From Sepiola atlantica (lineage: Eukaryota; Mollusca; Cephalopoda; Sepiida; Sepiolidae): a DNA stretch of 64,000 nucleotides. The notes under the pieces are model-generated. The model was given only the letters and a program-made list of their open reading frames with translations, was not told the DNA's origin and did not search any database. The stretch is taken from positions 27,512,269-27,576,268 of the forward strand of contig OY744525.1 of NCBI GenBank assembly GCA_963556195.1, written 5' to 3'. Each line of letters opens with the position of its first letter. Positions within the stretch are counted from its first letter, which is position 1. Positions 22,964-34,740 of this stretch are shown in pieces. The translations under genes were made by a program, and so were the position numbers.

Positions 22964-23524
22964 CAGGGGCGGGCAACCTCCAGCCCGCAGGCCACATCCG
23001 GCCCACGAAGACTTAGCGTCCAGCCCGCCACCCTGCTATGCTTTATTATTGCAATCCGGCCCGCGGACCTCACAGTAAAACTCATATCATTTTGTGACAT
23101 AGACGTAAAAGTAGGTTTCAATTAAGATTTACAGTGGGATAAAAATGTATGAATATCAGCGAGCGATGATGCATGTATATTTCATTTTTCTTTAACTATT
23201 AAGAGATAAAAATAGAAAAAGAAAGAGAGAGGCAAAGAGGAAACTTGAAACGAGGAAAGGGAATAAAACATAGAACTTATGTGAGGTGTGTCAAAACGAA
23301 TGCTGGATCAACTTGCTACTTCCCCCGTCGGCGCCTTTTATAACATCACATACAGAAGTCTCCTGAGAAAAAATATCAGATTTGTAAAGTGTTCAATGCA
23401 ATTTTTGTACAATTTATTCATGTAAACAAAATATAGTAATTCTGAGATTTAGTTTTTCACTCCGGCCCGCGATCTTCTTCCAAGTCTCATCTGGCCCTCA
23501 CTCTGAAAAGGTTGCCCGCCCCTG
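22964..23524. mobile_element. hAT-type MITE, 561 bp
   Basis: Terminal inverted repeats CAGGGGCGGGCAACCT at 22964 and its perfect reverse complement ending at 23524. They are flanked by an exact 8-bp target duplication ATCTATAT (22956-22963 and 23525-23532). The subterminal CCGGCCCGC-rich motifs occur at both ends (about 22995-23075 and 23462-23470). The 8-bp duplication and CAGGGG ends are the mark of the hAT superfamily. The interior has no transposase, so it is a non-autonomous copy. A perfect duplication suggests moderate age. Confidence 0.92.
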
Positions 23525-23532
23525 ATCTATAT

Positions 23533-24060
23533 AATAAAGCAAAGTCTGTTTTCCCTGCAACTTTAGTTATTATAGGTTTAGAACCAAAAACTTCATATGT
23601 TAATTTGTTCCACCAGTCAGCTAAGCAAAGTCCTCATGCATGTTTCCAGAAAATATGCGTTCATTTTGTCTTCTTTCACAATTTTTTACAATTTAAAAAA
23701 AAAAAAAAAGTCGCAGCAATTTTCACTCTCATACTAATATCTACTACAACTCTCCTCACATTCACCGAGGAATTTTCTTAATAAAAGGGAGTTTCGGTTA
23801 AAGCACCGGAATTATTTCATTTTTTTACCTTTTCACTTTAGTCTACATAATAGACGAGATTTTAAATCTAAACAATGATTGCTCCCTTCCACAGAATAAA
23901 GAAATACCGGACTCCATTCGTTTGGCCATTCTAAACGCCTTTTGCTTATATGTTCTGTAAACATTCCGATTAAGCAGGATAAGAATTAATGAACACATAG
24001 CCACTTACAAATGCCGATATCTGCTTGATGCCTTTACACGTAAGTACATTCAGACAATAA
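23533..24060. other. Stretch without recognised gene
   Basis: Nothing recognised apart from an A run at 23695-23709. Confidence 0.4.
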
Positions 24061-24074
24061 AACATTTTTAAAAT

Positions 24075-24160
24075 CATGTTTTGAATTGGCTTCAGTCTAG
24101 AAGGATTTCTTCTTCACTGACCAAGGACAGAAGAGATGGAGATGCCTTTTTTTTCTTTCT
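24075..24160 (-). mobile_element. U2-type-2 SINE fragment
   Basis: CAGTCTAGAAGGATTTCTTC followed by TTCACTGACCAAGGACAGA matches the middle of the element at 25885-26092. Head and tail are missing. Confidence 0.5.
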
Positions 24161-24192
24161 TCTGCTTTTTTAAAAACATAATAACATAATGC

Positions 24193-24390
24193 CGTCTGCT
24201 GAATTAATGGTTTCCCAACAATGGCAGGTTTAGACACATCTACACTTTTTAGTGTAGAGAAAACACCTCCTCAAAAAAAAGAGGCACTGGATTGGTACAA
24301 AAATATGCCTCAGTCAAGACGGAGTTTTCCTTCACTGATTGAGGACAGATCAGAACAGATACAACACTTTGCTCTGATTTAAAAAAATAT
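24193..24390 (-). mobile_element. U2-type-2 SINE, diverged copy
   Basis: Shares the order of blocks with 25885-26092: GGCAGGTTTAGACAC (tail end), AAAAAGAGGCACTGGATTGG, GCCTCAGTCAAGACGGAG and GAACAGATACAACACTTTG, which is the far end of the U2-like head. Confidence 0.6.
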
Positions 24391-24746
24391 CCAGAATATT
24401 CTGTGTTAAGAAAAACGTCTCCAGACAAGCACTGGAAAGAACATACATAGTATTTGCTAGAATTTTTTGATTATATATCTTCCTATTAACGCAAATACAT
24501 CATAAATTTGGAGGTAAAAGTTTACGACGTAGCGAAATGATGTTGATTTTTGAGAATTATGTTGCTTACAAATATACAAGCATTTTTTCCTCACTTTTCT
24601 TCTTTTTTCTTTTACTTTTTTTTTTTAGTTTAAAATGTTTCCGGTATATTTTTTTGCTTGTTTTTAGTATTCTGACTGTGTCCATACAATAAAATCTGTT
24701 GAAAAACTAAAAGAAAAAAAAAGGTGCGAAAGATCCAGGTAAGGCA

Positions 24747-25090
24747 ATGTGGAACTTTGGTGAGAGAGCTAGGCGTTTGAGTGTAGTATCTGTTCCGATG
24801 GATACTGCACCCCATAGACTGGTATTGTCTTTGCCTTCGGGACTTGATTTACGCCGGTCTATGGGTCTGTCCTGTGCAGTTCTAGGAGGTCCACCCTCCC
24901 ACGCTTCACCTCCCCTCTTTGGGGAGGAGTAAGTTTATTGCTTACTGCCTGAGGCGCCCCTACCGGGGAATGATCAGGCAATTTTTAAACCCCACTTTCC
25001 TGACCCGACCTTGGGTCACATCTTACTTGTGGGAGTAAGATAAAAACTGGCCTTGTGCCTAACTCCTGGAGAGGAGTAAATCAATACTCA
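24747..25090 (+). mobile_element. U2-type-1 SINE, copy with weak head
   Basis: GAGTGTAGTATCTGTTCCGA (about 24779) matches the U2 snRNA 5' region around the branch-point-pairing GTAGTA. The body is nearly identical to 45455-45765: CCATAGACTGGTATTGTCTT, TTACGCCGGTCTATGGGTCT, CCTCTTTGGGGAGGAGTAAG, GCGCCCCTACCGGGGAATG. It ends CCTTGTGCCTAACTCCTGG then AGGAGTAAATCAATA. Strong local hairpins (CCCCTCTTTGGGGAGG) suggest conserved RNA structure. Confidence 0.75.
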
Positions 25091-25109
25091 TCATACAAGA
25101 GTTGCAAGG

Positions 25110-25400
25110 GCCAGCTACTTACCGTCAAGGCCTAAGAGAACGGTCTTACGAAAGCCAAGAAACTCCTCAACAAAGTTAAACATCTAGTCGAGCCGAAGAT
25201 GCTCTTGTTTTCAGATGAGAAAAACTGCCAGGACCAGTTACACAACATGCTGAACAACAAGAGGCTAGCCTACAGTCCGCACAAAGTCCCATGTATCATC
25301 AATATCAAGTTCCCTCAAACTGTGATGATCTTTGGATATATTTCCTGTGCTGTTTGGAGAGGGTGGGTGGGGGAAAGTCATATGTGTGGCAGCAGGGCTC
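25110..25400 (+). pseudogene. Tc1/mariner-superfamily transposase fragment
   Basis: The plus frame reads KAKKLLNKVKHLVEPKM, then FSDEKNCQDQ, NNKRLAYSP and KFPQTVMIFGYIS. That is the pattern around the second catalytic Asp of Tc1/mariner (IS630-like) transposases: SDEK, then W/R-LAYSP, then VMVFG. A TAA lies upstream in frame at about 25128, and the homology fades after 25370, so the third acidic residue is lost. It starts directly after the SINE ending at 25090. Confidence 0.6.
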
Positions 25401-25884
25401 AGCTCTGTGAAAACCCAGAAGTTGATGTTTAAGAACTTGGACATTAGAAATAAAAAGCTTAACAAAATGTCATAGCTGTGACATACCAAAATTTCTGGCA
25501 TCCTAGTATTGTAGAAATCACATTGACTCAACGTTGTACAGTGTGGTTCTATGGCAGCATCACGGAAAGAAGGAGTATAATTTTGGTCAGACAGAGATGA
25601 TGGACAAAATATTAGCAAGTTCTGAGATATTATGGATAATTCCACATCATGACAACACACAAGATTTCTATGCAAAATTTTCTGCTTTTTTTTTTTTTTT
25701 TTTTTTAAATATAAAAGAAAATTGTGGATTCATTTGTACATTGAATTTTTATTTGCGTGAATGAGTCTCGAAACAAATTCATACGGCTACAAAAGAATGT
25801 CATTTTATGACACATTTTATCATTTGACGTAAATATTTTTATCTTATCTGAAGATGAATATCTATTGCAAATGATGTTCCTATT

Positions 25885-26092
25885 TACTTGCCTCGACATG
25901 AGGGCAAGTTGGTTTTTATTGTAGGGAAAATCCAGCTCCCCAAAAAGAAGTACTTTCGATTGAGACAAAAATAAATATTAACCGAGTCTAGAAGGATCTC
26001 TACCACTTCACTGACCGAGGACAAAACAGATGAAGTGTAGTATCCGAACAGATACTTCATTTTGATCCTAGCCAAAAGACCAAGGTTGCAAA
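25885..26092 (-). mobile_element. U2-type-2 SINE with clear U2 head
   Basis: On the minus strand it opens CCTTGGTCTTTTGGCTAGG, then ATCAAAATGAAGTATCTGTT (26046-26085). That follows the first 40 or so bases of U2 snRNA with few changes. The body then runs TCTGTTTTGTCCTCGGTCAG, AGATCCTTCTAGACTCGG and TTTTTGGGGAGCTGGATTTT, and ends in a tail CATGTCGAGGCAAGTAAATAGG. Related copies: 24193, 40360, 47065 and 59625. Confidence 0.75.
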
Positions 26093-26725
26093 TGATGTCT
26101 CTTCATTCAGAAAATGCATTTACAGTGTAATTTTTGCAGTGGAGACTTACTTCACCAAAGCAAGAGAAGGCGAATTGTTTGTATATGTGTTTGTGGACGT
26201 GGTAAACTTGCGAGGCAAATGTCAGCAAAGCTACGATAAAATGATACAACAAATGTGCCATCAACTAAAAAGAGACCAATTCAAGCGCGATTATTTCCTT
26301 TTCTCACTCAAGAGCGAGGAGGGATAAAAGATGCTTTTTGGTTAAGCAGCAGTTTTGTCTCTGGGACCAGCACAGACTAAACCTGCGATTCGGAAAAAGA
26401 GAAAGATACAAAGGAAGAGAGAGCTTTCGTTTGCGTTGGTCACCGACGCAAGTAGATTCCAGTTACTACAAAAGTTGTTTTTTCATTTTTTTGACAAGTT
26501 ACAATTTTCAATAATAAAATACACATTTGACATAAAGAAGTATTGCATTTCTTCATTTAGTTGTTGCTTGGTTGAAATTGAATGCCATAAAATGAAAAAA
26601 ATGTGTTGATAGACATAGAGGTATCTTTTTTATTTTTGTTTTCGTTTCTAGAGTTTGATGGTCATTAGCCAACAAAATAAATGGATTTTTCGAGATAAAA
26701 CTGCAAGATGCTACACAGGTATGTG

Positions 26726-26744
26726 GTGGTGGTGGTGGTGGTGG
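26726..26744. repeat. (GGT)n trinucleotide repeat
   Basis: Six to seven GTG units. Confidence 0.85.
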
Positions 26745-26792
26745 CAGTATCTAAAAAGGCACCAAGAACCAGTTTTCAAAAATAACCCGGAA

Positions 26793-26856
26793 GTCCTCTC
26801 GAGCAACAAGGCAATAAACTTATCCCTTCCTTTTTTGGAGGTATTGCTCGAGAGGA
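26793..26856. repeat. Short inverted repeat
   Basis: CCTCTCGAGCAA and TTGCTCGAGAGG are perfect reverse complements separated by about 38 bases. Confidence 0.6.
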
Positions 26857-27865
26857 TTGCCTCAGGGTACTGTGTTAGAAAGGAGATCTATTTTGTAATA
26901 AAAACAGAGGAAATAGGCTTGTCATTAAATGTTGCATACGATGTAAAAGCAATAGGAAGAAATTGTAGTTCAAACAAATTTGATGAAAAACATTTGTTTA
27001 GTTGGGCAGCGTTCATTCTTTCAAGCATATTTCGTTGAACAAGGTTAACATTCTGCATTTATTTTGAATCTGCTGTTCGTTCTTTCCAGTATCGTAACAA
27101 AATTACGCTGTTGCTTATTAGAGGGAGGAGACGAGATTTTGTGAGTGACGTCATTTTCAGAGTTGAAGAAATAGCAGCGAGCGTCTGAGGCAGACGTGTA
27201 ATTTGGGTGGGAAAGTTGAGAGTGCTTTACTATTGATTAAAAAGTACAATTTTGCAAGATCCTGGCCAGGGAGATATAGCATTAATAAATCTGTGAACCG
27301 TAAAACGTGTATTGTTGTCTTCTGGTAAGATTTTAAGTTATGCAGCAATTCTGATTTAATAAATGCGGACACCTCATGCATAAATGGACAAAGATGACAG
27401 TGGCCACACGCAACTTCTGACAACCCATTCGTCCCTATATAAAAGACAATTCCCTGCTTCTCTAACAAAACAAGACTATAAGACAGCATCGGACAGAAAG
27501 AACTTGGTCGGAGGTAAATAAAACATTTTCAAGTGCATAAAACCAAGATCAGGAGTCTGAGTCATTTTTTGCAGGAGTCGGATTCTCTTAATTCGACTTC
27601 TCACTTATGGTCGTCCTAATGAAACAAAAAGAAAAAAAGCTTTTTAAAAATTATTTCATGTCGTCTACTTTATCGATTGTTGTTTTTTCTTACAATAGTA
27701 TTTAAAAACAGGTAATTTTCATATTGATCTTGTCTAGATGCAATACGATACCACAGAGTTGCTTCCCTACTGACTACAACAGGGTAGTTCTCAAGTCTAA
27801 TGTTAACAAATTCTTGTCCAGCCATTCTACTTAAATAATCAATTTCACCCATCGTTTCCAATTCG
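26857..27865. other. Stretch without recognised gene
   Basis: A minus-strand frame at 27157-27489 and a plus-strand one at 26655-27038 show no family features. A TATA-like TATATAAAAG lies near 27437 without a supported gene. Confidence 0.35.
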
Positions 27866-27869
27866 ATCT

Positions 27870-27965
27870 AAATGTTGTTCATCGCCAAACCCTTATCCTC
27901 GAGTGGCCTTTGGGCTTGATAAGCAGTGATTCACTACTAAAAAACAACAAAAAAAAAAACACTTC
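27870..27965 (+). pseudogene. LINE family B 3' end
   Basis: CTTATCCTCGAGTGGCCTTTG followed by GGCTTGATAAGCAGTGATTC matches the end of the LINE at 40228-40275. Confidence 0.6.
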
Positions 27966-28235
27966 ATACCCAGAATGCCTCAGCAGTTCGATAGCTTTTC
28001 TCTTGTTTATCTATTATATAAAGTTAAGTCAGATTTTCTGTGTGTGCGTACGTCACCAGAAAGATGACAGAAACTACACAAGATACACTTACAAAGGTTA
28101 CATCATCGGATTCTGTGTGAACCCGAGAAGGTTATATTAAAAAATTTTTTTAAAAACAAACTTTAATATTTATACTCCAAGAGTCATCCTGTGTGTTTGT
28201 AGCAAAAACTCTGAATATTATTTGAAAAGAAACAT

Positions 28236-28530
28236 CGCCTGGTGTTACCAGATCAGGCTGTCTGAAGATATCGGCTTCCTGACTTAAAATGCACCAAACA
28301 TTGATGTTATTGTTTTTTTCCCTTTCCCTTTGCAAGACTCAATCATGTTCTGCAAAGCTAAAAACAAAAACATTTTTTCCTCTACAAAACAACCAAACCA
28401 AACACCATGAATAAATATTTGAACTTTAAGCATAAACACTTTTACCAAAATGACATGATTCGGCATTAAATAACCTAAAATAGTTGATATGCTACAAAAC
28501 AAAACAACCAAACCTAATAATATATATATG
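28236..28530. repeat. Dispersed repeat, copy without MITE
   Basis: Aligns along its length with 29655-29985 (CTTCCTGA, AAATGCACCAAACATT, TGATGTTATTGTTTTT, GGCAT-AAATAACC, GTTGATATGC). It carries CACTTTTACCAAAATGAC where the other copy has a 92-bp MITE. Reverse-complement traces of its end lie near 32975-33010 and 41740-41780. Family unassigned. Confidence 0.75.
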
Positions 28531-28774
28531 TTCCGATATACGTTGAATATAATGGCTGGTATATTCTTTTCTAATACAATGTTCCTTGTAAATAGGATTC
28601 AGAGTTTTGATTAAAAACAGACACAAAATTTCCATTATAGTAAGAGTAACAGTTTTATGCTTCAACTGGTTAATTTCCCAGTAAGTTTGAGCAAGATTCT
28701 TATAATGCATTTGTCGAGGAAAATGCTCAGGATCAGGGCATCTTTAGACAGACTGACTGGCACACTTCATTACA

Positions 28775-29253
28775 ATATTTGGTTTAACGTCTGTTTTACA
28801 TATTGGCATGTGTTGGACAGCTTTTAGAAATTGACTTCCAAACTAACCTATCTCAGGTCAGGTCTTTATTTATCCCTCTCTAGAGTTCATTCTTATCACT
28901 TACTCCCATGTTTTCCTTGACCTTTCCCTGTAGACTGAACCTGTAACCTCAACTGTTCTACATCTACTAACCCAAGAACTTTCATCCATTCTTTCAATGT
29001 GGCCATACCATCAGAGTCTCCTGTTCTGCACACATTTTCTCTTTATCTTCCCAGATTTAATCTTAATCAAATTTAAGCCTGTCTTTAAGACATACACATA
29101 CATCCATATCATATTTCTCTCCATGCAACAGATATCCTCAACCCACACAGACCAGGTTTCACTTCCATACATCATCACACTGAGTAACCACATGTGCAAA
29201 ACAAGAAATGAAACCAAAAGAGACCAACTTGTAAAACCGGATGCAGAACACAT
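28775..29253 (-). pseudogene. LINE 3' fragment (GSETW family), minus strand
   Basis: Minus-strand frame includes SVMMYGSETWSVWVED; the 3' end on this strand is TTAAACCAAATATTGTAATG at about 28775. Frameshifts separate the pieces. Confidence 0.7.
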
Positions 29254-29654
29254 ACCGAGATAATTTTAAATGCCAAACACCCACACACGGGCACACAAGG
29301 AAGGGAAGGACAAATTAAAGCTCACAGTCGCACTCTTTCTTCTTCAACATCCAAGAGAACCGACACCAAAATTCGACATTCCGCAATTTCACCATCGCTT
29401 AAATGAGACCAACAAAGACTTACGGGTGCAATAAAAAATATCAATTTATTTTCCTAATGATTATTTTACACGACGCAGAAATTCAATAAAATATTTCAAT
29501 CTGGTATTTTTTCTTTCATCTTCGTGGCAATGGTTTTGGTTTTATCATGAAATTAAGGAATATTGAAACTGGAGAGTACTTAGATACTTTCAAATCACAC
29601 ATAGAGTGAAGTAATGCACAAAACATTTCAGCACCCTAACTATCGCAATACAAC

Positions 29655-29985
29655 CAACCACACTGGGATTACCAGACTGTCTGAAAATATTGGCTTCCTG
29701 ATCTAAAATGCACCAAACATTAATGTTATTGTTTTTATCAGTTTCTTTGCAAAATTTACCAGGAATAAATATTTGAAGATATAAAGAACTTGAAATATAA
29801 AAACTTTTACCGGTACTTTCACAGATTAGGACCCACCCTCACTTTGACCCTAAACCTAACAACAGGGTCAAAGTTAGTGTGGATCCTAATCTGTGAAAGT
29901 ACCCTTTTACCAAAATGACCAGATTTGGCATCAAATAACCCAAAAAGGGTTGATATGCCATAAAACAAAGCAACCAACTACTAAC
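29655..29985. repeat. Dispersed repeat, copy carrying a MITE
   Basis: Paralogue of 28236-28530, interrupted at 29812-29903. Confidence 0.75.
29812..29903. mobile_element. 92-bp palindromic MITE with 8-bp target duplication
   Basis: Almost the whole element is an inverted repeat: GGTACTTTCACAGATTAGGA at the left and its reverse complement at the right, with AACTTTGACCC-type arms around a short CTAAACCTAAC centre. It is flanked by CTTTTACC on both sides (29804-29811, 29904-29911). The paralogue at 28236-28530 has CTTTTACC once, so insertion is proved from within the window. A diverged relative is at 45803-45931. Superfamily not assigned; 8-bp duplications occur in hAT, P and a few others. Confidence 0.9.
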
Positions 29986-32380
29986 TGTAGCATTGTTTCA
30001 ACTGATTAGAGTCACATAATATTGCAAAACTTTTGACTTGTAGATTATTTTAGTGACATGGGTCAATCTGCTTTACATATCTCTCCACTCAGGCGTTATG
30101 CAAATGAGTTTATAGGAAGTTGCATCATGGAACGCATTCCGTGACAAAGAAACAATATCGATTCTGCCTCTTGGGTGTTTGATGCCAAAGTGAACGGACG
30201 TCTGTTTCAAGGCTGTTCCACCACACGTATAGGGGTAGGGGAAGGCAACCATCTAGATTAACGTGTTGTAAAGAAAACAAATTAGATCAAGAAAATAATA
30301 AGCTGTCCAGATCAAACAATGGAGTCGTTATTTTTTTTGTCGCTTAAATTTGTATAGCTACATGGAAAAGAGATGATGACGGCTGTTAACAACAAAGGAT
30401 ATCTTAATTACAACTATGACGATGACAGAAGAAAGAAAGAGAGAGATGCCACTTCCCATTGAACCAACAACTTACAACATGTCAACGAGAGATAAACAAA
30501 TTTCTGTCAATGAGAAAACGATTACGTACAATTGGTTGGGGGTCGAAAGGATTCCCCGCTGAATGTTACAAACAGCTTATTAATGCCATGTAATGTTACA
30601 TCTCTACCCGAGATCCAAAGGCAGTACTCTTCGTCTTACTAGACCAGATGGGTGCAACTGCCAAAGTCAGTCGTAAAACTCATGGTTATATGAGAGGATC
30701 TTCCTCGTACGATATGCCAGAGAAACCATGTAACTGTAATTTTGTCAAAAAATAAATAAAATGCAATTTAATGACAATTTTTAAATGGACTAATCAATAA
30801 AAACGGTCACGATTGCATTAATCAGTGGACAATTCTCATCTGTGTTCCCGCACAAAGAATTTGTAACGAGTACGTGCACGTCCGAACTTGTTTTTCGTTA
30901 AGAATTTCAGTTTTCTATAATCTCTAATTAAGAATAACAGGTTTTTCCTTGAATTATAATAGGAAAAAAAAAAAAAACTAAAAAAAAATTAAAAAACAAG
31001 GCTAAAACATGCGCAAGAACCTGTCATTTATTTTACTCGGAGATCAACGTTGACAACTGATGAGTAGACAGAAACACACACATATTTGCTTTATATATAA
31101 CTGACAAACGACAATAGACTCGGAGATACCAAGCTCGTTTGAAACTCTCTGGACTTGCTTCTATGGGTTATAAATGAGCACCAACAATCGATTATTTCTG
31201 TTGTTTCCATTGAGCGTAAAAATGGCTTCGTATTATTAAATAAGAAAGTAAATATGAAAACACTGGAAGCTCAAATCATGGTCGGGTGTAACGTTACTGG
31301 GCACTAATAAGCCGTTTGTAACGTTCGACGGGTGGGTGGGTGCAAGGGGTATCCTTTATACCCTATTAGATGGCACGTCATCTCATTGACAGAAAACAGC
31401 CCAATCTCTCATGACACGTTGTAAGTAGGTGGCTCAATGTGAAGTGACGTCTACTTGTAAAAGGTGGTTGAAGTTGCAGAACTTTCTGTGTCTTCCTATT
31501 TTCTTTGGTTCTGTAATAATGTAACAAATAAAAACCGCCAACGACATTAAACTTGCCAAATGGTGTCGTCATGCTATTTGATGGTTTATTCTTTTACAGT
31601 ATCGTAAAGTTACATATTACGTAAGCTTCTCCTTGCCCACTCCTCGGAGAGGGAGATGAATGAAAACAGAGCTTCAAAAAAGGCAACTGAACCCAATCAG
31701 CTCACTTGCAAAAGAGAAAGATCTTGCTATCCTCATCGGCATGTGTCCCTTCGGACTTTTTGTCCATGACAACATATTCTGACACATATTTTTAATCTTT
31801 AACTTATAATGGAAGTTTCCACTTACCTGCTTACTCTAACCCTACATAGAAAATTCCGTTTTTAACATTATTTTACATAACTCCATATCTAATTTTGCTA
31901 CACATGGGAGTTGGAGTCAGAACTGCTTTAGAAGGTGGATGACCATATAATAATAATTAATGATACAAAGATTTTGTATTTTTGTTTTCGTCTTGCCCGT
32001 TTTCCGACATCGCATTTTCTTCTATATTTAAATCGAAATCTTTAGATTATCGTCATAAAATTTATTATTCACAGAGCTTTGAAAAACATCAGTTTAAAAT
32101 CTAAATGCTATAAATAATAATTTATATTAATTATATCTCGTGAAAGAAGATTTATTAAATAAGACTCGGACCATTTTAAAATTTCAGGAATCAGAGTTGA
32201 GTGTTTAGTCTACCTACTCCGATAGAAAATTCTTTTTTTTTTCTTTCATTAGGAACGGTGTCGACTGAAAATAAATCAGATTCCCGACTCAGTTCAAACG
32301 ACAAAAAATAGACCAACTCGGACACCAACTACAAACTGCAAAAAGCGCAGATTCAAAGTTTGCATAAAATGTAAGAAATT
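29986..32380. other. Stretch without recognised gene
   Basis: Mixed composition; an A-rich run at 30961-31000. No domain, RNA gene or repeat family recognised. Confidence 0.4.
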
Positions 32381-32384
32381 TTTT

Positions 32385-32755
32385 TGGGGCTCTGATTGTG
32401 CTCCGATGAACTGGCTGCTCCGGTGGGATCCCCCCCCCCCCCTCGACGAAAATACACTCGACCAACAGCTAAATCCCACCCATTCACTGTGGAGGTCCCC
32501 AGATGCCGGAGAGCCTTCTATTTCAATAGCTTCTTTCCTTGTGCTGGCGGCCTCTGGAATTCCCACCCTGCCCCCTATTTCCCAGACAGTATCGACATGC
32601 AGAGGTTTAAAACTAATGTAAACAGACACCTCGCTACACAGCTCCCTACTTAAGATGACACCTAAAACCTACACCCTAATTCTCAGTAGCCCCTTACGTT
32701 TACAGTGGCAGCCTGCCTTGTTTGGGGTGAAATATGTTAAAAAAACAAAAAAAAT
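32385..32755 (+). pseudogene. LINE family A 3' end
   Basis: Reads SHPFTVEVPRCRRAFYFNSF and FKTNVNRHLATQLP in the plus strand, the C-terminus of the LINE best preserved at 62667-63314. The 3' UTR CCCCTTACGTTTACAGTGGC and CCTTGTTTGGGGTGAAATAT ends in an A-rich tail. A C run at 32432-32443 alters the frame. Confidence 0.8.
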
Positions 32756-33242
32756 CCTTCCAGTCTTGCTTTTTCTGCCCCAGTGCAAACAACCGATTAC
32801 TTATTGCAAATTACCCCTCCAAGATATCTCATGGCGTGTGAGGCCTCCATGCATAGCACAGGTGATCTTATGTCGCTTATGATGGGGGGGGGGGATAGAC
32901 TGCTCATTATACCAACTCAGACTTCCCTTAAAATTATCTGGGTTTACTTGACCAACTCTCCACCTCATTAGGTAAATTTAAAATGGTTTGGTTCGTTTTA
33001 CGACATATCAACCCATTGCTGAAACACACAATACTCATTGTAACTGAGTCATGGAAAACCAGCAAATTCCATAGTCTGTGATGTTATCCATTTCATCAAT
33101 CATACACACCCCGCCCTCAATACTTTCTAAAGGAATGGAATGCTTCAAGATAAAGATTTTTTTAAAGAAATAATCTGAGTAATGTCGATTGACTCTCCAA
33201 CTCTATTTCGTACCTTTTAAAATTGTTTAGACATTTAAACTT

Positions 33243-33540
33243 TAGAGCAAATGTTAGGAGTGGATAAAGTTCAGGGAACTTTGACAATTACTAACCACAG
33301 CAGAGTGTTACCACTCTCAACCAAGGGAAGAGTCTATCAGGCATGTGGTTACTCAGTGTGATGATGTATGGAGGTGAAACCTGGTCAGTGAGGTTTGAAG
33401 ACATGCATTGCATGGACAGAAATGATACAATGAATGTGTAAAGACAAGCTTAGATCTGATGACCTTAGAGGAAGATTAAATCTAGACAGTATGAGATTTG
33501 GGTGGTTTGGTCACATTGGAATAATGGATGAGAATGCTTA
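33243..33540 (+). pseudogene. LINE 3' fragment (GSETW family)
   Basis: Plus strand carries SVMMYGGETWSVRFED and a GATCTGATGACCTTAGAGG block shared with 21020 and 41018. Truncated before the usual 3' end. Confidence 0.7.
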
Positions 33541-33544
33541 ATTT

Positions 33545-34612
33545 GAGGTGTTGGCGGAGAACAGCAGTTGGAACACGGTCAACTCGCCGGCAATGCAAGA
33601 TACATCAGAAACAATCATTGTCTAAAACTTCCATCTGTCGATCAACCACGCTTATTGGCCAAGTCTTGCAGCCATAGAGGAAGATCGATCGAATGACAGA
33701 TTTGTTGATATTGAGATCTCCCTACACTCCATAAGGACTGCTGGAAGTATACAAAAGTGGATCTAGCAGCACCCACTTCGAAAATCGACCCCCACCTTGC
33801 CTTGCCTGGATGGAACAAATGTGGATCTAAAGTACACGAATGACTTCATGCCTTCCAAAATAGTGCCATTCAGACAACGGTCACCAGTTTTCCGTAGAGA
33901 GCAAAGATGAGAGAACCTTAGTCTTCAATGTGTAGATGTGCATATCCATGCAACTTGCACCTCGCTCCTAGTTGACCCCCAGCAATAGTGTCATTGGCAT
34001 AGACCAGGTCTGATACACTCAACTCCCGCTGAACTGCCATCCCTGATAGTCCTGGAGAGCATGACCAAAAATATAGTTGAAGAGAATTGTGGATAGTGCG
34101 CATCCCTTTCGGACACCGTCTTCACCTCAAAGGTCTCCAACTCGTCACCTTACGCTCGTACTCAAACTTGTCATTTCGAAATCAAATCAACAAGTATTGT
34201 CGTAGCACTGGACAAGATGAACTTTTGCAGGAATACCATCTGCCTGCATAATGCGCCAGACGGCGTCTCCGTCAATGGAGTCGAGGTAAAAATCAACAAA
34301 GTGCAGAACAGTCAACCGCTGATGAGCCCAGCGATGTTCAAGGTTAGGGTTATGAAGGCTGAAAATTGGGCCAACACCTCTCCTTGGACAGAAGCCACCG
34401 TATCCGACCTAGGGCGTGCACAGAGATTGCAAGCTTTCTGGATCCTTTTCAGAAAAAGAACTGCAAATGCCTTTCCCACCACATCGATGAGGTGATGCCC
34501 CTGTAATTTGAGTAAAGTTTCCGGTCCCCCTTTTTTGTAGAAGGGTAGGAGGATTGCTTCACTCCAGTCATAGAGGATGGCCACACTGCATTGAAGACAT
34601 GTACCCATGCGG
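33545..34612 (-). pseudogene. LINE RT fragment, minus strand
   Basis: Minus strand shows, with frameshifts, FNAVWPSSMTGVKQSSYP, a NYRGIT segment, FLKRIQKACNLCARP, a DSIDGDAVW segment with GIPAKVH, and later YANDTI (a decayed catalytic YADD). This order is that of a non-LTR reverse transcriptase. The family differs from A and B. Confidence 0.65.
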
Positions 34613-34614
34613 CA

Positions 34615-34740
34615 AACATTGGTAGAAGAAGTACAGCAGGTTCTACGTTGGCTTCAAAACAACAAGACTCCTGACGAGGATGGGATTCCTGCAAAAGTAT
34701 ACAAGACCATGCCAGATGATGAGTTAACTGTGTCAGTTTT
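34615..34740 (+). pseudogene. Inverted 5' piece of the neighbouring LINE
   Basis: Plus strand reads EEVQQVLRWLQNNKTPDEDG and IPAKVYKTMPDDEL, the segment that normally stands just before the first minus-strand segment at 33545-34612. The two pieces meet near 34613-34620 in opposite orientations. Confidence 0.6.

Noticed and set aside
25199..25432. Intact transposase gene
   Set aside because: Only the middle of a Tc1/mariner catalytic domain remains and the homology ends before the third acidic residue.
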